The translations under genes were made by a program, and so were the position numbers. 64,000 nt of DNA from Thermosipho affectus. GTDB lineage: Bacteria > Thermotogota > Thermotogae > Thermotogales > Fervidobacteriaceae. The notes below the pieces were generated by a model. It made no database searches. It had not been told where the DNA came from and saw nothing but the letters and a program-made list of their open reading frames with translations. The stretch covers positions 1 through 64,000 of the forward strand of contig NZ_LBFC01000006.1 in assembly GCF_001990485.1 (NCBI RefSeq), written 5' to 3'. Of the stretch, positions 1-9,954 are shown piece after piece (positions within the stretch are counted from its first letter, which is position 1; the number at the start of each line of letters is the position of its first letter).

Positions 1-94
1 GTAACAAACCCTCTTTAACTGAAAAGGCCTTGTTTTTCTTAAAATTTGAAGTTGCAATTATATTCTGCAAAAGAATGCCTATTCTGTTTGAGCC

Positions 95-274
95 ATTTTT
101 ATGTTGACTTTTACAAAATGGAATTCAAACCGTATTCAGTTGCAACTGAACCTTCTTCGAGTTGGATGTTAAAAAACCTAATTCCATAAAATGGAATTCA
201 AACAAAGAGCTGTTGTGGCGACACAATCAAATGGAGGTGTTAAAAAACCTAATTCCATAAAATGGAATTCAAAT
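95..274. CRISPR. CRISPR array edge or remnant, three repeat copies
   Basis: Two 36-base units at 168-203 and 239-274 are identical except for the last base (C versus T). A third, degenerate copy ends at 130 and keeps only the last 16 bases intact. Each full unit contains a perfect dyad, AATTCCAT-AAA-ATGGAATT, as in many CRISPR repeats. The two spacers are 37 bases (131-167) and 35 bases (204-238). No cas gene lies in the window, and no further repeat is visible in bases 1-94, so this is either a short decaying array or the trailing edge of one. Orientation is uncertain: the degenerate left copy suggests a leader on the right, the changed last base at 274 suggests the opposite. Confidence 0.72.
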
Positions 275-682
275 GAATTGTTACTACACTTGTTTGATAT
301 CAATATTTATGTTTAAAAATTGATATAGAATTTCGACTACTTATACTGTAATTAATAAAAAAACATGGCTCCATAGCTTTTTTATACTGAATTCCAAAAA
401 GTCTCAGAAATAACAAATAAAACCAACAAAAAGGTTTTTTTCTTTAAACATTTGAACTAAAAAATGAAGAAATATATCTCAAATACGTAATGTTTACGTG
501 TGTTATCGTATAACAATTGTACTAAAACAAAAAAGTATATAAATTAATATAAAAAATTTAATATAAAAAAAATAAAGCCTAAGAAAACGATACACATGGA
601 ATATATAACAAATGGAAGATATAAAAAAGTAGTATATAGTATGAACAATTTAAAGCATGTCAAGAAAAGAAATACCTCAAGG
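275..682. other. AT-rich gene-free stretch
   Basis: No credible coding frame is visible here. The stretch is dominated by A and T runs and lies between the CRISPR-type repeats and the terminator of the synthetase operon. It could act as the AT-rich leader of the small array if that array is transcribed leftward, but I see no convincing promoter, so this is only a possibility. Confidence 0.5.
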
Positions 683-686
683 CAAG

Positions 687-730
687 AAAAAATAGCATGG
701 CTCCAGTATAGTACCAAAGCCATGCTATTT
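687..730 (-). terminator. Rho-independent terminator of the gltX-cysS-proS operon
   Basis: A perfect 13-base inverted repeat (690-702 and 718-730, core ATAGCATGGCT) with a 15-base loop lies 66 bases beyond the proS stop codon. Read on the minus strand, the hairpin is followed by six T residues, as expected for an intrinsic terminator of the synthetase operon. Confidence 0.8.
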
Positions 731-795
731 GAAAAATTAATAATTGATTTTTTTTATTACACTTTCGAGGATAAATACAATCTCGAGCCTTTATT

Positions 796-2487
796 TTATT
801 TAAGTATATTTATTAAACTATTGTAAATATTTTCTTCCTTTGCATCAATTGCATTTGAACTTCCTTTTCTTTCTTTTAATTCCACTTTTCCTTCTTTGTA
901 CATCCTTCCAATAGTTACTCTGACTGGGAAACCTATTAAATCTGCATCTTTAAACTTTACACCTGGCGATACGTCTCTATCATCAATTAGTACATCTATT
1001 CCTCTATCCAATAAATATTTATACAGTTTTTCACCAAATTGCTTCTCTTTTTCCCTACCAACAACTGTTACAACCACTTCAAATGGAGCAACTGAAACAG
1101 GCCAAATTATTCCATTATCATCGTGTAATTGCTCTACAATTGCACCTAAAGTTCTTGAAATTCCCCAACCATAGCATCCCATTATAAATGGTTGTAATTT
1201 TCCGTCTTTGTCCATGTACTTTATTTCCATAGTCTCCGAATATTTTGTTCCCAATTTAAAAATATGTCCTAGTTCTATACCCCTCTCTCCATTTAAGGGT
1301 TTACCACAAACAGGGCATGGATCACCTGGTTCAACTACAATTAAATCCGTCCATTCATTTACTTCAAAATCTCTACCGTAATTTACATTTATGTAGTGAT
1401 AGTCCTTTTTCATACCCCCAACTACAAAATTTTTCATATGCTTTACACTATTATCTGCGATAATCCTTATTCCATCCAATCCCACAGGACCAAGAAAACC
1501 TATTGGAACACCAAACTTATCAAATATCTCTTCTGGCAAAGCCATTTGAAGTGATTGATCACCTAAATATGCCTTTAACTTTTCAAAATTAAGCTCCCTA
1601 TCACCTGGCACCAATGCCATCACAAAACCTTCTCTTCCTTTAAATATCAATGACTTAACGATACGTCCCAATTCCACATTTAAAAATTGTGCAACCTGTT
1701 CTACTGTCCTAACATTTGGTGTATGGACAAGCTCTTTTTCTTTTTCTTCTTCATCATACACCCTATAATTTCCAACGTATGGAACTTTTTCGTCACTTCC
1801 TGCGTAACCACAATCACAGTACAAAACATTACTCTCACCGTATTCTGCAAAAGCAACGAATTCATGAGATTCATTTCCACCAATCGCACCAGAAGATGCC
1901 TCAATTATAGTATACCTAAGTCCTATTCTTTCCAATATTCTAGAATATGCTTCTTTAAACTTTTTGTAAGTTTCATCCAAAGATTCCCAACTACTGTGAA
2001 AACTATATGCATCTTTCATTATAAATTCTCTTGCCCTCAAAACACCAAATCTTGGTCTAATTTCATCCCTATATTTATTTGCAATTTGATACAATGTTAT
2101 TGGTAATTGTTTATATGAATTCAACTCATTTTTTACAAGTTCAGTTACTAATTCTTCATGGGTAGGCCCCAAAGTAAAATCTCTTTCATGCCTATCTTTC
2201 AACTTCATCATCTCTGGACCATAATCATCCCATCTTCCACTTTTTCTCCAAAGTTCTGCAGGCTGGATTATAGGCATTAAAATTTCCTGTGCACCTATCC
2301 TATTCATCTCTTCTCTTACAATATTTTCAATCTTTAAAAGTGTTTTTCTTGCAAGTGGTAAATAAGTATAAACCCCTGCAGCAATTTTTCTTATAAATCC
2401 CGCACGTTGTAACAGTGCTTGACTTGGAATTTCAGCATCGGCAGGATTTTCCCTCAAAGTAGGTGCATAAAGTTGTGAAAATCTCAT
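796..2487 (-). CDS. proS: Prolyl-tRNA synthetase
   Basis: Cytoplasmic class II synthetase that charges tRNA-Pro with proline. The 563 residues match the long bacterial form. Motif 2 is seen as [20 protein letters not shown] near residue 145, and motif 3 as [14 protein letters not shown] near residue 440. Between them lies the inserted editing domain (about 225-385), which in this family removes mischarged alanine, and a C-terminal anticodon-binding domain follows. It is the last gene of a three-synthetase operon and its start overlaps the cysS stop by four bases, which suggests translational coupling. A terminator follows at 687-730. Confidence 0.97.
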   Translation of the reverse strand: MRFSQLYAPTLRENPADAEIPSQALLQRAGFIRKIAAGVYTYLPLARKTLLKIENIVREEMNRIGAQEILMPIIQPAELWRKSGRWDDYGPEMMKLKDRHERDFTLGPTHEELVTELVKNELNSYKQLPITLYQIANKYRDEIRPRFGVLRAREFIMKDAYSFHSSWESLDETYKKFKEAYSRILERIGLRYTIIEASSGAIGGNESHEFVAFAEYGESNVLYCDCGYAGSDEKVPYVGNYRVYDEEEKEKELVHTPNVRTVEQVAQFLNVELGRIVKSLIFKGREGFVMALVPGDRELNFEKLKAYLGDQSLQMALPEEIFDKFGVPIGFLGPVGLDGIRIIADNSVKHMKNFVVGGMKKDYHYINVNYGRDFEVNEWTDLIVVEPGDPCPVCGKPLNGERGIELGHIFKLGTKYSETMEIKYMDKDGKLQPFIMGCYGWGISRTLGAIVEQLHDDNGIIWPVSVAPFEVVVTVVGREKEKQFGEKLYKYLLDRGIDVLIDDRDVSPGVKFKDADLIGFPVRVTIGRMYKEGKVELKERKGSSNAIDAKEENIYNSLINILK

Positions 2488-3893
2488 TCATTCACCTCCG
2501 TAAACTTTTCCCATTTAGTTCCATCAGGGGTATCTAAAATCTTTATTCCCGCGTTCTTTAATGCATCACGTATTTTATCCGCAGCTTGGTAATTTTTCTC
2601 TTTTCTAAATTCTTGTCTTACTTTCAAAATCTCATCCAACACTTTTTCTTCGTTTGAATCTACTATCTTGGCTCCACCTTCAAAGAGTCCTAAAACACTT
2701 CCGAAAACCCTTGTAATCAAGTGATATCTCTTTAATGCTTCCTTGTCATTTCCATCATCCATTGCTTTATTTAACTCTTTTGATAAATCAAAAATCAACG
2801 CAATTGCCTTAGGCGTGTTAAAATCATCTTCCAACGACTCTATAAATTTACTTTCTACTTCCTTCATATATTCATCTCTTTTTGGAACAAGCGGATATGG
2901 ATGCTTTTCTTCAAATCTATTCAACGTTTTAATAATCCGCAAAGACGCTTTCTTATTTTCCATAAGTATTTCATCCGAGAATTCGATAGGTGTTCTATAG
3001 TGCTTTGAAAGTAAAAACAATTTTACCGCATCTTTTCCATATCTTTTTACCGCCTCACGTACTAAAAATACATTCCCTATGGATTTACTCATCTTGTCTC
3101 CACGTGTAACAATCATACCATTATGCATCCAATATCTCGCAAAAGGCTTTCCAGTCAATGCCTCACTTTGAGCCTTTTCATCCTCATGGTGTGGAAAGAT
3201 CAAATCTTCTCCACCTGCATGTATATCAAATGTATCTCCTAAAAGTTTCTGAGACATCACAGAACATTCGATATGCCAACCTGGTCTTCCAATACTCCAA
3301 GGGCTATTCCAATTTGGTTCTCCAGGTTTTACGGCCTTCCACAAAGCAAAATCAAGTGGATCTTTTTTTAAATCGTTAACTTCAACTCTTGCACCTGCGA
3401 CTAAATCTTCTATTTTTCTTCCAGATAAAGTACCGTATTTTTCAAAGGACCTCACACTAAAATAAACATCTCCGTTATCTGCAACATATGCATATCCTTT
3501 TGAAATTAATTTATCAACCGCTTCAACAATCTCAGAAACGTAATCTGTTGTTCGAGGGTGAAAATTAGCAGCCCTTATCCCCAAACTTTGTGCATCCTTC
3601 CAATATTCGACAATAAAAGTATCTGCAACATCTTTGAAATCAACTCCCCATTCATTTGCCTCATTAATTATCTTATCATCTATATCTGTAAAATTTTGTA
3701 CCATTACAACCTTATAACCTCTATATTCTAAAAACCTTCTAAATGCATCAAATACAACGGCAGGTCTTGCATTACCAATGTGAATATAATTGTACACCGT
3801 TGGCCCACATACATACATTTTTACAACACCAGGCGTTATAGTCTTTAATTCCTCTTTTTTTCCAGTTTCTGTATTCGTAATGTAAATAGCCAT
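2484..3893 (-). CDS. cysS: Cysteinyl-tRNA synthetase
   Basis: Class I synthetase that charges tRNA-Cys. The 469 residues show the HIGH-type motif (YIHIGNARP, near residue 40) and the KMSKS loop (DKMSKSIGN, near residue 268). Zinc ligands typical of the family are visible: Cys in YVCGPTVYN, Cys in HIECSVMS and the histidines of FPHHEDE. The C-terminal helical domain and the short extension after residue 400 are of normal length. It is the middle gene of the gltX-cysS-proS operon, four bases after gltX and overlapping proS by four bases. Confidence 0.97.
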   Translation of the reverse strand: MAIYITNTETGKKEELKTITPGVVKMYVCGPTVYNYIHIGNARPAVVFDAFRRFLEYRGYKVVMVQNFTDIDDKIINEANEWGVDFKDVADTFIVEYWKDAQSLGIRAANFHPRTTDYVSEIVEAVDKLISKGYAYVADNGDVYFSVRSFEKYGTLSGRKIEDLVAGARVEVNDLKKDPLDFALWKAVKPGEPNWNSPWSIGRPGWHIECSVMSQKLLGDTFDIHAGGEDLIFPHHEDEKAQSEALTGKPFARYWMHNGMIVTRGDKMSKSIGNVFLVREAVKRYGKDAVKLFLLSKHYRTPIEFSDEILMENKKASLRIIKTLNRFEEKHPYPLVPKRDEYMKEVESKFIESLEDDFNTPKAIALIFDLSKELNKAMDDGNDKEALKRYHLITRVFGSVLGLFEGGAKIVDSNEEKVLDEILKVRQEFRKEKNYQAADKIRDALKNAGIKILDTPDGTKWEKFTEVNE

Positions 3894-3897
3894 ATTA

Positions 3898-5319
3898 TCA
3901 CCCCAAATGTTTCTCTAACCTTTTTATCATTTTTTCTCTTCCAAGCAAATATACAATGTCAACCAACTCAGGTCCTTCTTCTCTACCGGTTAAAACTATT
4001 CGAAGGTTCATGTAAAATTCTTTCCCCTTTACTTTACTATTTTTCATTGCTTCTTTAAAAACCTTAAATATCACTTTTTCATTCCACTCATCAATTTTTC
4101 TTAATTCTTCTACTAACTTTCTATAAACTTCCTTTACTTCATTGGAAAGCTGAATTTCCACATCTGGTTCGTTAAAAAAGAAATCAACAAGATGTGGTAT
4201 TTCACTTAATTCTTCTACTCTATCCTTTATCGATTTCAACAATCTTACATACCACTCTTTATTGGTATCTATATCTTCTTTACTTACAAACTTTAACAAA
4301 TACTTTTTAGAAACATCTAACATTACCTCTTCATCCAATTTTCTAAAATGTTCTGCATTCATCCATTTTAATTTTTTTGGATCAAAAATTGCAGGGTTCT
4401 TTCCCAACCTTTCCAATGAAAATGCGTTTATAAGCTCGTTCAAACTCATTATTTCTTTTCCATCGGGATGAGACCATCCAAGTAAAGCCAAGAAATTAAC
4501 AACAGCTTGTGGTAAATATCCTCTATCTCTAAATTCTTCAACTGAAGTTGCTCCATGCCTTTTGCTAAGTTTTTTCGCATCTGGTCCTAAAATCATAGAC
4601 ACATGCCCAAAATTTGGCGTTTCCCATCCAAACGCTTCATACAACGCTATTTGTTTTACAGTATTTGAGAGATGATCATCTCCCCTTAAAACATGTGTAA
4701 TCTTCATTAAATAATCATCAATCACACATGCAAAATTATAAATAGGCACACCATTACTTCTAATTATGGCAAAATCTCCAACAGTTCCCTCTTTGAACAC
4801 CACTTCTCCTTTTACAATATCATTTAATACATATTCTTTACGTGGCATCGAAAAGTAAATTGCAGGTTTTAATCCTTTATTTTTATACTCTTTTATTCTC
4901 TCTGGAGTTGCAAAAGCTTCTAACATTTCCCTTGTATAATGTGGCGGTTTTCCTTCAGATAAAAGCTTTTCTCTTAGTTGCTCTATTTCTTCTGGATATG
5001 CATAAACCTCATATGCTTTTCCCTCATCTAATAATTTCTGTGCATACTTATGGTATATATCCAATCTTTCACTTTGCCTATATGGACCATATTCTCCTCC
5101 TACATCTGGTCCTTCGTCCCAGTCAAGACCTAACCATTTTAATGCGTTAATTAACCCTTTTTCATATTCTTTTTCAGAACGCTCAAGATCTGTATCTTCA
5201 ATCCTTAAGATAAACTTCCCATTCATTTTTCTTGCATATAGGAAATTAAAAAGGGCAGTTCTTGCACCGCCTACGTGCAAATACCCCGTTGGACTTGGTG
5301 CAAATCTCAGTCTAACCAT
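3898..5319 (-). CDS. gltX: Glutamyl-tRNA synthetase
   Basis: Class I synthetase that attaches glutamate to tRNA-Glu. The 473 residues begin with the typical [20 protein letters not shown] segment containing the HIGH-type motif, and KLSKRHGA near residue 245 is the KMSKS-type loop. Many Thermotogae carry two GluRS paralogues, one acting on tRNA-Gln; from sequence alone I cannot tell which this is. A GTG six bases upstream overlaps the ribosome binding site AGGAGG, so the ATG at 5319, seven bases after it, is taken as the start. It is the first gene of the synthetase operon. Confidence 0.95.
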   Translation of the reverse strand: MVRLRFAPSPTGYLHVGGARTALFNFLYARKMNGKFILRIEDTDLERSEKEYEKGLINALKWLGLDWDEGPDVGGEYGPYRQSERLDIYHKYAQKLLDEGKAYEVYAYPEEIEQLREKLLSEGKPPHYTREMLEAFATPERIKEYKNKGLKPAIYFSMPRKEYVLNDIVKGEVVFKEGTVGDFAIIRSNGVPIYNFACVIDDYLMKITHVLRGDDHLSNTVKQIALYEAFGWETPNFGHVSMILGPDAKKLSKRHGATSVEEFRDRGYLPQAVVNFLALLGWSHPDGKEIMSLNELINAFSLERLGKNPAIFDPKKLKWMNAEHFRKLDEEVMLDVSKKYLLKFVSKEDIDTNKEWYVRLLKSIKDRVEELSEIPHLVDFFFNEPDVEIQLSNEVKEVYRKLVEELRKIDEWNEKVIFKVFKEAMKNSKVKGKEFYMNLRIVLTGREEGPELVDIVYLLGREKMIKRLEKHLG

Positions 5320-5347
5320 TAACACACCTCCTAATTTTCTTTGTTTT

Positions 5348-5356
5348 ATTATACCA
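5348..5356 (-). promoter_or_regulatory. Extended -10 promoter of the synthetase operon
   Basis: On the minus strand the sequence reads TGGTATAAT, an extended -10 element (TGnTATAAT), about 30 bases before the gltX start. No good -35 hexamer is present 16-18 bases upstream, which is common for extended -10 promoters. Confidence 0.6.
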
Positions 5357-5395
5357 TAGATAAAAGTTTTATTTTTTAATTCTTCTTAACTTATA

Positions 5396-5424
5396 TTGAC
5401 AAAAAATATAATTTATGATATGTT
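5396..5424 (+). promoter_or_regulatory. Sigma-A-type promoter of uraA
   Basis: TTGACA at 5396-5401 is a perfect -35 hexamer. After 17 bases comes TATGTT at 5419-5424, a fair -10. Transcription would start near 5431, just before the PyrR-like leader hairpin. Confidence 0.6.
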
Positions 5425-5434
5425 AACTTAGGTA

Positions 5435-5468
5435 CCTTTAAATTGGTCCTGAGAGGCCAGAAAGGAGG
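5435..5468 (+). promoter_or_regulatory. PyrR-type RNA binding element covering the uraA ribosome binding site
   Basis: The leader contains GGTCCTGAGAGGCC (5445-5458), which matches the conserved PyrR-binding hairpin core known from Bacillus pyr leaders (UCC-N-GNGAGG). A lower stem forms between CCTTT at 5435-5439 and AAAGG at 5461-5465. The second strand of that stem is the start of the ribosome binding site AAAGGAGG (5461-5468). In this geometry PyrR with UMP would stabilise the hairpin and hide the ribosome binding site, so control would be translational. The match is direct; the presence of pyrR in this genome is inferred. Confidence 0.7.
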
Positions 5469-5475
5469 AATTGGT

Positions 5476-6684
5476 ATGGATTTTGAAAGCACATTAGGGG
5501 TCTATCAAAATGTAAACGGATGGAAAAAGGTCATTCTAGCCCTTCAGCACTTTTTAGCCATGTTTGGAGCCACCGTTCTTGTTCCACTTCTTACAGGTCT
5601 TGACCCACTTGTTGCACTCTTTACAGCTGGTTTGGGAACATTAACATTTCATTTTATTACCAAAAAGATAGTTCCAGTTTTTCTTGGATCAAGTTTTGCA
5701 TACATTGCTCCAATAATCTTAGTTAAAGAAAAAACGGGAGATTTAAGGTATGCAACTGGGGGTATAGTCGTTGCAGGAGCTGTATATTTAATCTTTTCGC
5801 TATTAATAAAAATGATTGGAACTGAAAAAATCAAAAAATTATTTCCGCCCGTAGTTACGGGTCCTATGATTATGGTTATCGGATTAAGTTTGAGTCCTGT
5901 GGCAATTGATATGGCATCGAAAAATTGGAGTGTTGCAATAATTGTTATTATAACCATTATCTTGTCCACAACAGTTTTCAAAGGATTATTCAATCTAATA
6001 CCAATACTAATCGGAATAGGTGTAGGATATGTATTCTCATTAATAACGGGAAATGTGGACCTTACTCCAATGAAAAACTCTGCTTTTGTGTCTGTTCCAA
6101 AATTTATGCTTCCAAAGTTTGACATTTCATCAATTCTTCTTATTGCACCTGTAGCAATAGCAACTTTTATGGAGCACATAGGTGATATTACAACTAACGG
6201 AGCCGTAGTAGAGAAAAATTTCATAGAAAATCCAGGACTTCACAGAACATTAATTGGTGATGGGATTGCAACAATGATAGCGGGGGTTTTGGGAGGTCCT
6301 GCAAATACGACTTACAGCGAAAACACGGGAATTTTGGCTTTGACAAAGGTATATGATCCATCTGTTTTAAGACTTGCCGCAATATTTGCAATATTTATGT
6401 CTTTCTTTTCAAAATTTGGTAGCATATTACAGACAATCCCCACTGCGGTTATAGGTGGCGTAAGCTTGATATTATTTGGAATGATTGCGTCAGTTGGATT
6501 AAGAACAATAGTTAACGAAAAAGTAGACTTTTCAAAGCCAAAAAATTTAATCGTTTCTTCCTTAATACTTACACTAGGTATCGGTGGTGCAAGTTTTACA
6601 ATAGGTTCTATAGAACTCAAAGGGCTTGCACTGGCAGCTATTGTTGGAATAATAGCAAACCTTGTAATTCCAGAGAAAAAATAA
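5476..6684 (+). CDS. uraA: Uracil/xanthine permease, NCS2 family
   Basis: Inner-membrane nucleobase transporter of 402 residues with about 12-14 hydrophobic segments. The NCS2 signature region is visible as TTYSENTGILALTKVYDP near residue 280, and the N-terminus (GWKKVILALQHFLAMFGATVLVP) is typical of UraA/PyrP proteins. The open frame runs 33 bases further upstream, but that part is the PyrR-like leader; the ATG at 5476 follows AAAGGAGG by seven bases and is the real start. The leader element argues for uracil rather than xanthine as substrate. Transcribed alone, with a strong terminator at its end. Confidence 0.9.
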   Translation: MDFESTLGVYQNVNGWKKVILALQHFLAMFGATVLVPLLTGLDPLVALFTAGLGTLTFHFITKKIVPVFLGSSFAYIAPIILVKEKTGDLRYATGGIVVAGAVYLIFSLLIKMIGTEKIKKLFPPVVTGPMIMVIGLSLSPVAIDMASKNWSVAIIVIITIILSTTVFKGLFNLIPILIGIGVGYVFSLITGNVDLTPMKNSAFVSVPKFMLPKFDISSILLIAPVAIATFMEHIGDITTNGAVVEKNFIENPGLHRTLIGDGIATMIAGVLGGPANTTYSENTGILALTKVYDPSVLRLAAIFAIFMSFFSKFGSILQTIPTAVIGGVSLILFGMIASVGLRTIVNEKVDFSKPKNLIVSSLILTLGIGGASFTIGSIELKGLALAAIVGIIANLVIPEKK

Positions 6685-6713
6685 AAAGCTTCGGTTACCC
6701 CGAAGCTTTTTTT
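6683..6713. terminator. Bidirectional terminator between uraA and an acyltransferase gene
   Basis: Perfect 12-base inverted repeat, AAAAAGCTTCGG (6683-6694) and its complement (6700-6711), with a 5-base loop and T runs on both sides. The uraA stop codon abuts it, and the stop codon of the convergent gene lies in the loop, so one hairpin serves both genes. Confidence 0.88.
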
Positions 6714-7666
6714 ATATAAAATTGTCCTGACAAAAAATAAAGTGATCTTTTTGGTACAAATCTTATTATTAAATACATAAAAGAAACCATAATAAAGTAA
6801 TTTAACAACCAAAATTTTTCTAAAAATAATAATGGATCCTTTATTAAAGGCATAAAAAGCCCAGGAATCACAATATGATATCCCAAAACAAAGAGTGTAA
6901 ACTTACCAAATAACATGAAGAACCCTTCTATTTTCCTTGAAACAACTAAATTTGAAAAGGAAATTACAAAGATCAAAGTGAAAAACTCCACAACATATGA
7001 AATAAGAGGATAATTTCCATAATTTGCTTCTCTCCAATCGTTAAATCCATTCAAACCCGTCAACAAAAAAATCAAAAATCCGGAAATTCCAAGTAACAAA
7101 AGAGGTTTTTTTACTTTAAAGTTAAATCCTTTTCTTTTAAATAACCATCCCAAGTAAAACCATACCAATCCATGAAAAACCACTTCTAATTTAAAGAATT
7201 TAGTTTGCACATTAACTAGAATAGTAGATAAAATAGAAAACAAAGGAATTAAATAGGTAACTTTTAATCTAACAGATATCACAAAACAAATCTCTGCAAT
7301 TGAAAACATATATAAATACCACAACGGTAACACGTTTACAGGTATATCTATTGGAGCATATCCAAAAATTATAAAATCAAAAAACGTAGAAAAAACATCA
7401 GTTGTTAAATGTAAAACTTTGTTTATAGCAAAATACAAAAAATAACCTATTGTCGTCATAAAATAAAATGGCACCAATATATTAAAAAAAATCTTCTTCA
7501 ACTTTAAAGAAAAAGACTCTTCTTTAAATAAAAATCCAGAAATAAACATAAAAGATGCCAGAACATTAGAGACATAAGAAACATACCTTTCAGGTGCATA
7601 CGAATGAGCAAAAATAATTAAAACCATCAAAAAGCCCTTTGCAATATCTATCTCTTTTATACGCAT
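6695..7666 (-). CDS. Membrane acyltransferase, acyltransferase-3 family
   Basis: Integral membrane protein of 323 residues with about ten hydrophobic segments. The N-terminus IDIAKGFLMVLIIFAHSY carries the histidine typical of the acyltransferase-3 (OatA/NodX-like) family, which moves acyl groups from a cytoplasmic donor to sugars of the envelope. The acceptor cannot be read from the sequence. It stands alone between convergent uraA and divergent miaB. The last codons and the stop lie inside the shared terminator hairpin. Confidence 0.75.
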   Translation of the reverse strand: MRIKEIDIAKGFLMVLIIFAHSYAPERYVSYVSNVLASFMFISGFLFKEESFSLKLKKIFFNILVPFYFMTTIGYFLYFAINKVLHLTTDVFSTFFDFIIFGYAPIDIPVNVLPLWYLYMFSIAEICFVISVRLKVTYLIPLFSILSTILVNVQTKFFKLEVVFHGLVWFYLGWLFKRKGFNFKVKKPLLLLGISGFLIFLLTGLNGFNDWREANYGNYPLISYVVEFFTLIFVISFSNLVVSRKIEGFFMLFGKFTLFVLGYHIVIPGLFMPLIKDPLLFLEKFWLLNYFIMVSFMYLIIRFVPKRSLYFLSGQFYIKKASG

Positions 7667-7693
7667 AATACACCCCCATAAAATTTTATCATA

Positions 7694-7711
7694 TTTAACA
7701 ATTTTGTTAAA
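7694..7711. repeat. 18-base palindrome in a divergent promoter region
   Basis: TTTAACAA-TT-TTGTTAAA is a perfect dyad in the 109-base spacer between the divergent acyltransferase gene and miaB. It has the form of an operator for a dimeric repressor, but A/T composition makes chance plausible and no regulator is adjacent. Confidence 0.35.
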
Positions 7712-7775
7712 TTTTATTGGTGGAAAAATCCTATATAAATGATAGAATTGATTTACTTGAAAAGGGAGGGGAAAT

Positions 7776-9068
7776 ATGAAGAAAATTCACATAAAAACAT
7801 ACGGGTGTCAAATGAACGAAAACGACAGCGAAATCGCCAAATTTTACCTTGAAGAAGCAGGTTATGAAATTACCGAAAATGAAAAAGACGCAGATATTGT
7901 GATTTTAAACACTTGCGTAGTAAGAAAAAAATCGGAAGATAAATTTTACAGTCATATCGGTGAATTAAAAAAACAAAATAAAATAATCGGAGTTATGGGC
8001 TGTGGAGCAGAAAAAGAAAAGGAAAATCTATTTAAAAGAGGAGTAAAATTTGTTATTGGAACACGTGCTATTTTGTTTGTTCCAAAAGCAGTTGAAAAAG
8101 CCATTAAAGGAAAAAAAAGTGCATATTTTGAGGACAAGCTCGATGAAATAAACTATCCAAATATTTTGAAGAGAAACTCAAAACATCACGCATGGATAAC
8201 TATAATATACGGTTGTAACAGGTTTTGTACATATTGTATAGTTCCATACACGCGGGGAAGAGAAAAATCTAGAAAGGAAGAAAGTATTCTTTCTGAAGTT
8301 AAAAACCTTGCAAAAAATGGCATAAAAGAAATCACATACTTAGGTCAAAACGTTGATGCATATGGAAAAGACTTACAAGATGGAAGCTCACTTGCAAAGC
8401 TTTTAAACCAAACAACAAAAATTGAAGGTATAGAAAGAATATGGTTTTTAACTTCATATCCAACGGATTTTTCACTGGATATAGCACATGAAATAGCAAA
8501 GAGCTCAAAAATAGCAAAAAGTATACACCTTCCCGTCCAACACGGAAGTAACAAAATATTAAAAAAGATGAACAGAAGATATACAATAGAAGAATATGAA
8601 GAATTAATATCACAAATCAGAAAAATTGTCCCAGACGCTTCAATTTCAAGTGATATTATTGTAGGTTTTCCAGATGAAACAGAAGAAGATTTCGAAAAAA
8701 CTGTAGAACTTGTTAAAAAAATAAAATTTGAAAGATTAAACCTTGCAATTTATTCTCCAAGAGAAGGTACCATAGCCTGGAAATACTTTAAAAATAACGT
8801 TCCAAGAATGGTTAAAACTAAAAGAATGGCTTATATTTTAAACCTTCAAAAACAAATAAACAAAAAATTAAATGAAAAATACCTAGATCAAACTGTAGAA
8901 ATAATAGTTGAAACAAAAGCAAAATCTGGTCTATATTACGGTAGGGACATAAGAAATAAAATAATTGCTTTTGAAGGTGACAAATCTCTCATTGGAAAAA
9001 AGATACTAGTTAAAATCAAAAAAACAACTGCTGGTCCATTGTATGGTGATTTAGTAAAAATTATATAA
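7776..9068 (+). CDS. miaB: tRNA-2-methylthio-N6-dimethylallyladenosine synthase
   Basis: Radical SAM methylthiotransferase that adds the 2-methylthio group to i6A37 in tRNAs reading UNN codons. The 430 residues contain the three N-terminal cysteines for the auxiliary cluster (TYGCQMN, LNTCVV, MGCGAE) and the radical SAM motif as [17 protein letters not shown] near residue 147. A C-terminal TRAM domain (about 365-430) binds tRNA. The GGGAGGGG ribosome binding site sets the ATG at 7776. It leads a plus-strand group that runs to 12473 with very short gaps. Confidence 0.95.
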   Translation: MKKIHIKTYGCQMNENDSEIAKFYLEEAGYEITENEKDADIVILNTCVVRKKSEDKFYSHIGELKKQNKIIGVMGCGAEKEKENLFKRGVKFVIGTRAILFVPKAVEKAIKGKKSAYFEDKLDEINYPNILKRNSKHHAWITIIYGCNRFCTYCIVPYTRGREKSRKEESILSEVKNLAKNGIKEITYLGQNVDAYGKDLQDGSSLAKLLNQTTKIEGIERIWFLTSYPTDFSLDIAHEIAKSSKIAKSIHLPVQHGSNKILKKMNRRYTIEEYEELISQIRKIVPDASISSDIIVGFPDETEEDFEKTVELVKKIKFERLNLAIYSPREGTIAWKYFKNNVPRMVKTKRMAYILNLQKQINKKLNEKYLDQTVEIIVETKAKSGLYYGRDIRNKIIAFEGDKSLIGKKILVKIKKTTAGPLYGDLVKII

Positions 9069-9081
9069 AGGAGGGGGTATT

Positions 9082-9945
9082 ATGGCTAAAAACATTCCTA
9101 TCAAAGAATTAATCAGAGAATACATTCTATCAACTATCGGGGTAATTTTGACGGCATTGGGACTTGTTATCTTTTTAATTCCAAACAACATAGCAGCAGG
9201 TGGAGCATCTGGACTTGCAATAATTTTACACTCTGTTGTACCAATTCCAGTTGGTATTTGGATGTATATAATAAATGCTGTGCTATTTTTAATAGCGTTT
9301 ATTATAATAGGTTTTGATTTCAGCTATAAAACAATTTACTGTACTTTTCTATTAAACTTCTTTATCGACTTTTTCGACAGGGTTGTAAAAATTCCAACCT
9401 ATAATGGTAATGATTTGATGCTTGCTGTATTTTTTGGAGATATACTAACTGCCATAGGTATGGCTATAACTTTTTCTCAAAATGCATCAACTGGTGGAAC
9501 AGATATCATTGCAAAGATATTTAATAAATTCTTTTCAAGTCCAATGGGAACAACACTCCTTGTAATAGACTTCTTTATAGGATTTATGGCAGGTGTTGCT
9601 TTTGATCCAAAGATAGGTATGTACTCCATCCTTGCTATAATAATAAATGGTACTACAATTGACTTTGTACTAAAAGGTCTAGAACTTGCAATAACAGTTA
9701 CAATAATCTCGGATAATAATAAACCCATTGAAGACTTTATCTTAAGAAACATGGGAAGAGGATTCACTTATTTAAAAGGAAAAGGTGGATATACCAAAAA
9801 AGATAGAGATATAATATTTGTTTCCATCAGAAGACGTGAACTTAGCGAGTTAATGTACTTTATAAGAAAAGTAGATCCCAATGCTTTTGTCATAGTTAAC
9901 GAATCAAGATATGTTTTAGGTGAAGGTTTTAAGAGGAATTTGTGA
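9082..9945 (+). CDS. YitT family membrane protein (DUF161/DUF2179)
   Basis: Membrane protein of 287 residues. Residues 10-200 hold five to six hydrophobic segments with the family's glycine-rich GGASGLAIIL and NASTGGTDIIAK blocks. The C-terminal soluble domain (about 210-280, GRGFTYLKGKGGYTKKD) is the DUF2179 domain. The biochemical role of this family is not established. It begins 13 bases after miaB with a strong AAAGGAGGG ribosome binding site and is followed at nine bases by the nicotinamidase gene, so the three are probably one transcript. Confidence 0.85.
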   Translation: MAKNIPIKELIREYILSTIGVILTALGLVIFLIPNNIAAGGASGLAIILHSVVPIPVGIWMYIINAVLFLIAFIIIGFDFSYKTIYCTFLLNFFIDFFDRVVKIPTYNGNDLMLAVFFGDILTAIGMAITFSQNASTGGTDIIAKIFNKFFSSPMGTTLLVIDFFIGFMAGVAFDPKIGMYSILAIIINGTTIDFVLKGLELAITVTIISDNNKPIEDFILRNMGRGFTYLKGKGGYTKKDRDIIFVSIRRRELSELMYFIRKVDPNAFVIVNESRYVLGEGFKRNL

Positions 9946-9954
9946 GGTGATAAC

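Noticed and set aside
1-94. Further CRISPR repeat at the far left
   Set aside because: No segment matches the 36-base unit beyond short A/T-rich similarity.
361-384. A possible small terminator around CATGGCTCCATAG in the left gene-free stretch
   Set aside because: Only a four-base stem with a two-base loop can form; the flanking A and T runs alone do not make a convincing hairpin.
596-826. A 76-codon plus-strand frame in the left gene-free stretch
   Set aside because: No ribosome binding site, no recognisable sequence, it contains the proS terminator hairpin and runs into the 3' end of proS on the other strand.
5649-6224. A 191-codon frame antisense to uraA
   Set aside because: It mirrors the codon pattern of a hydrophobic transporter gene, has no ribosome binding site and no own context.
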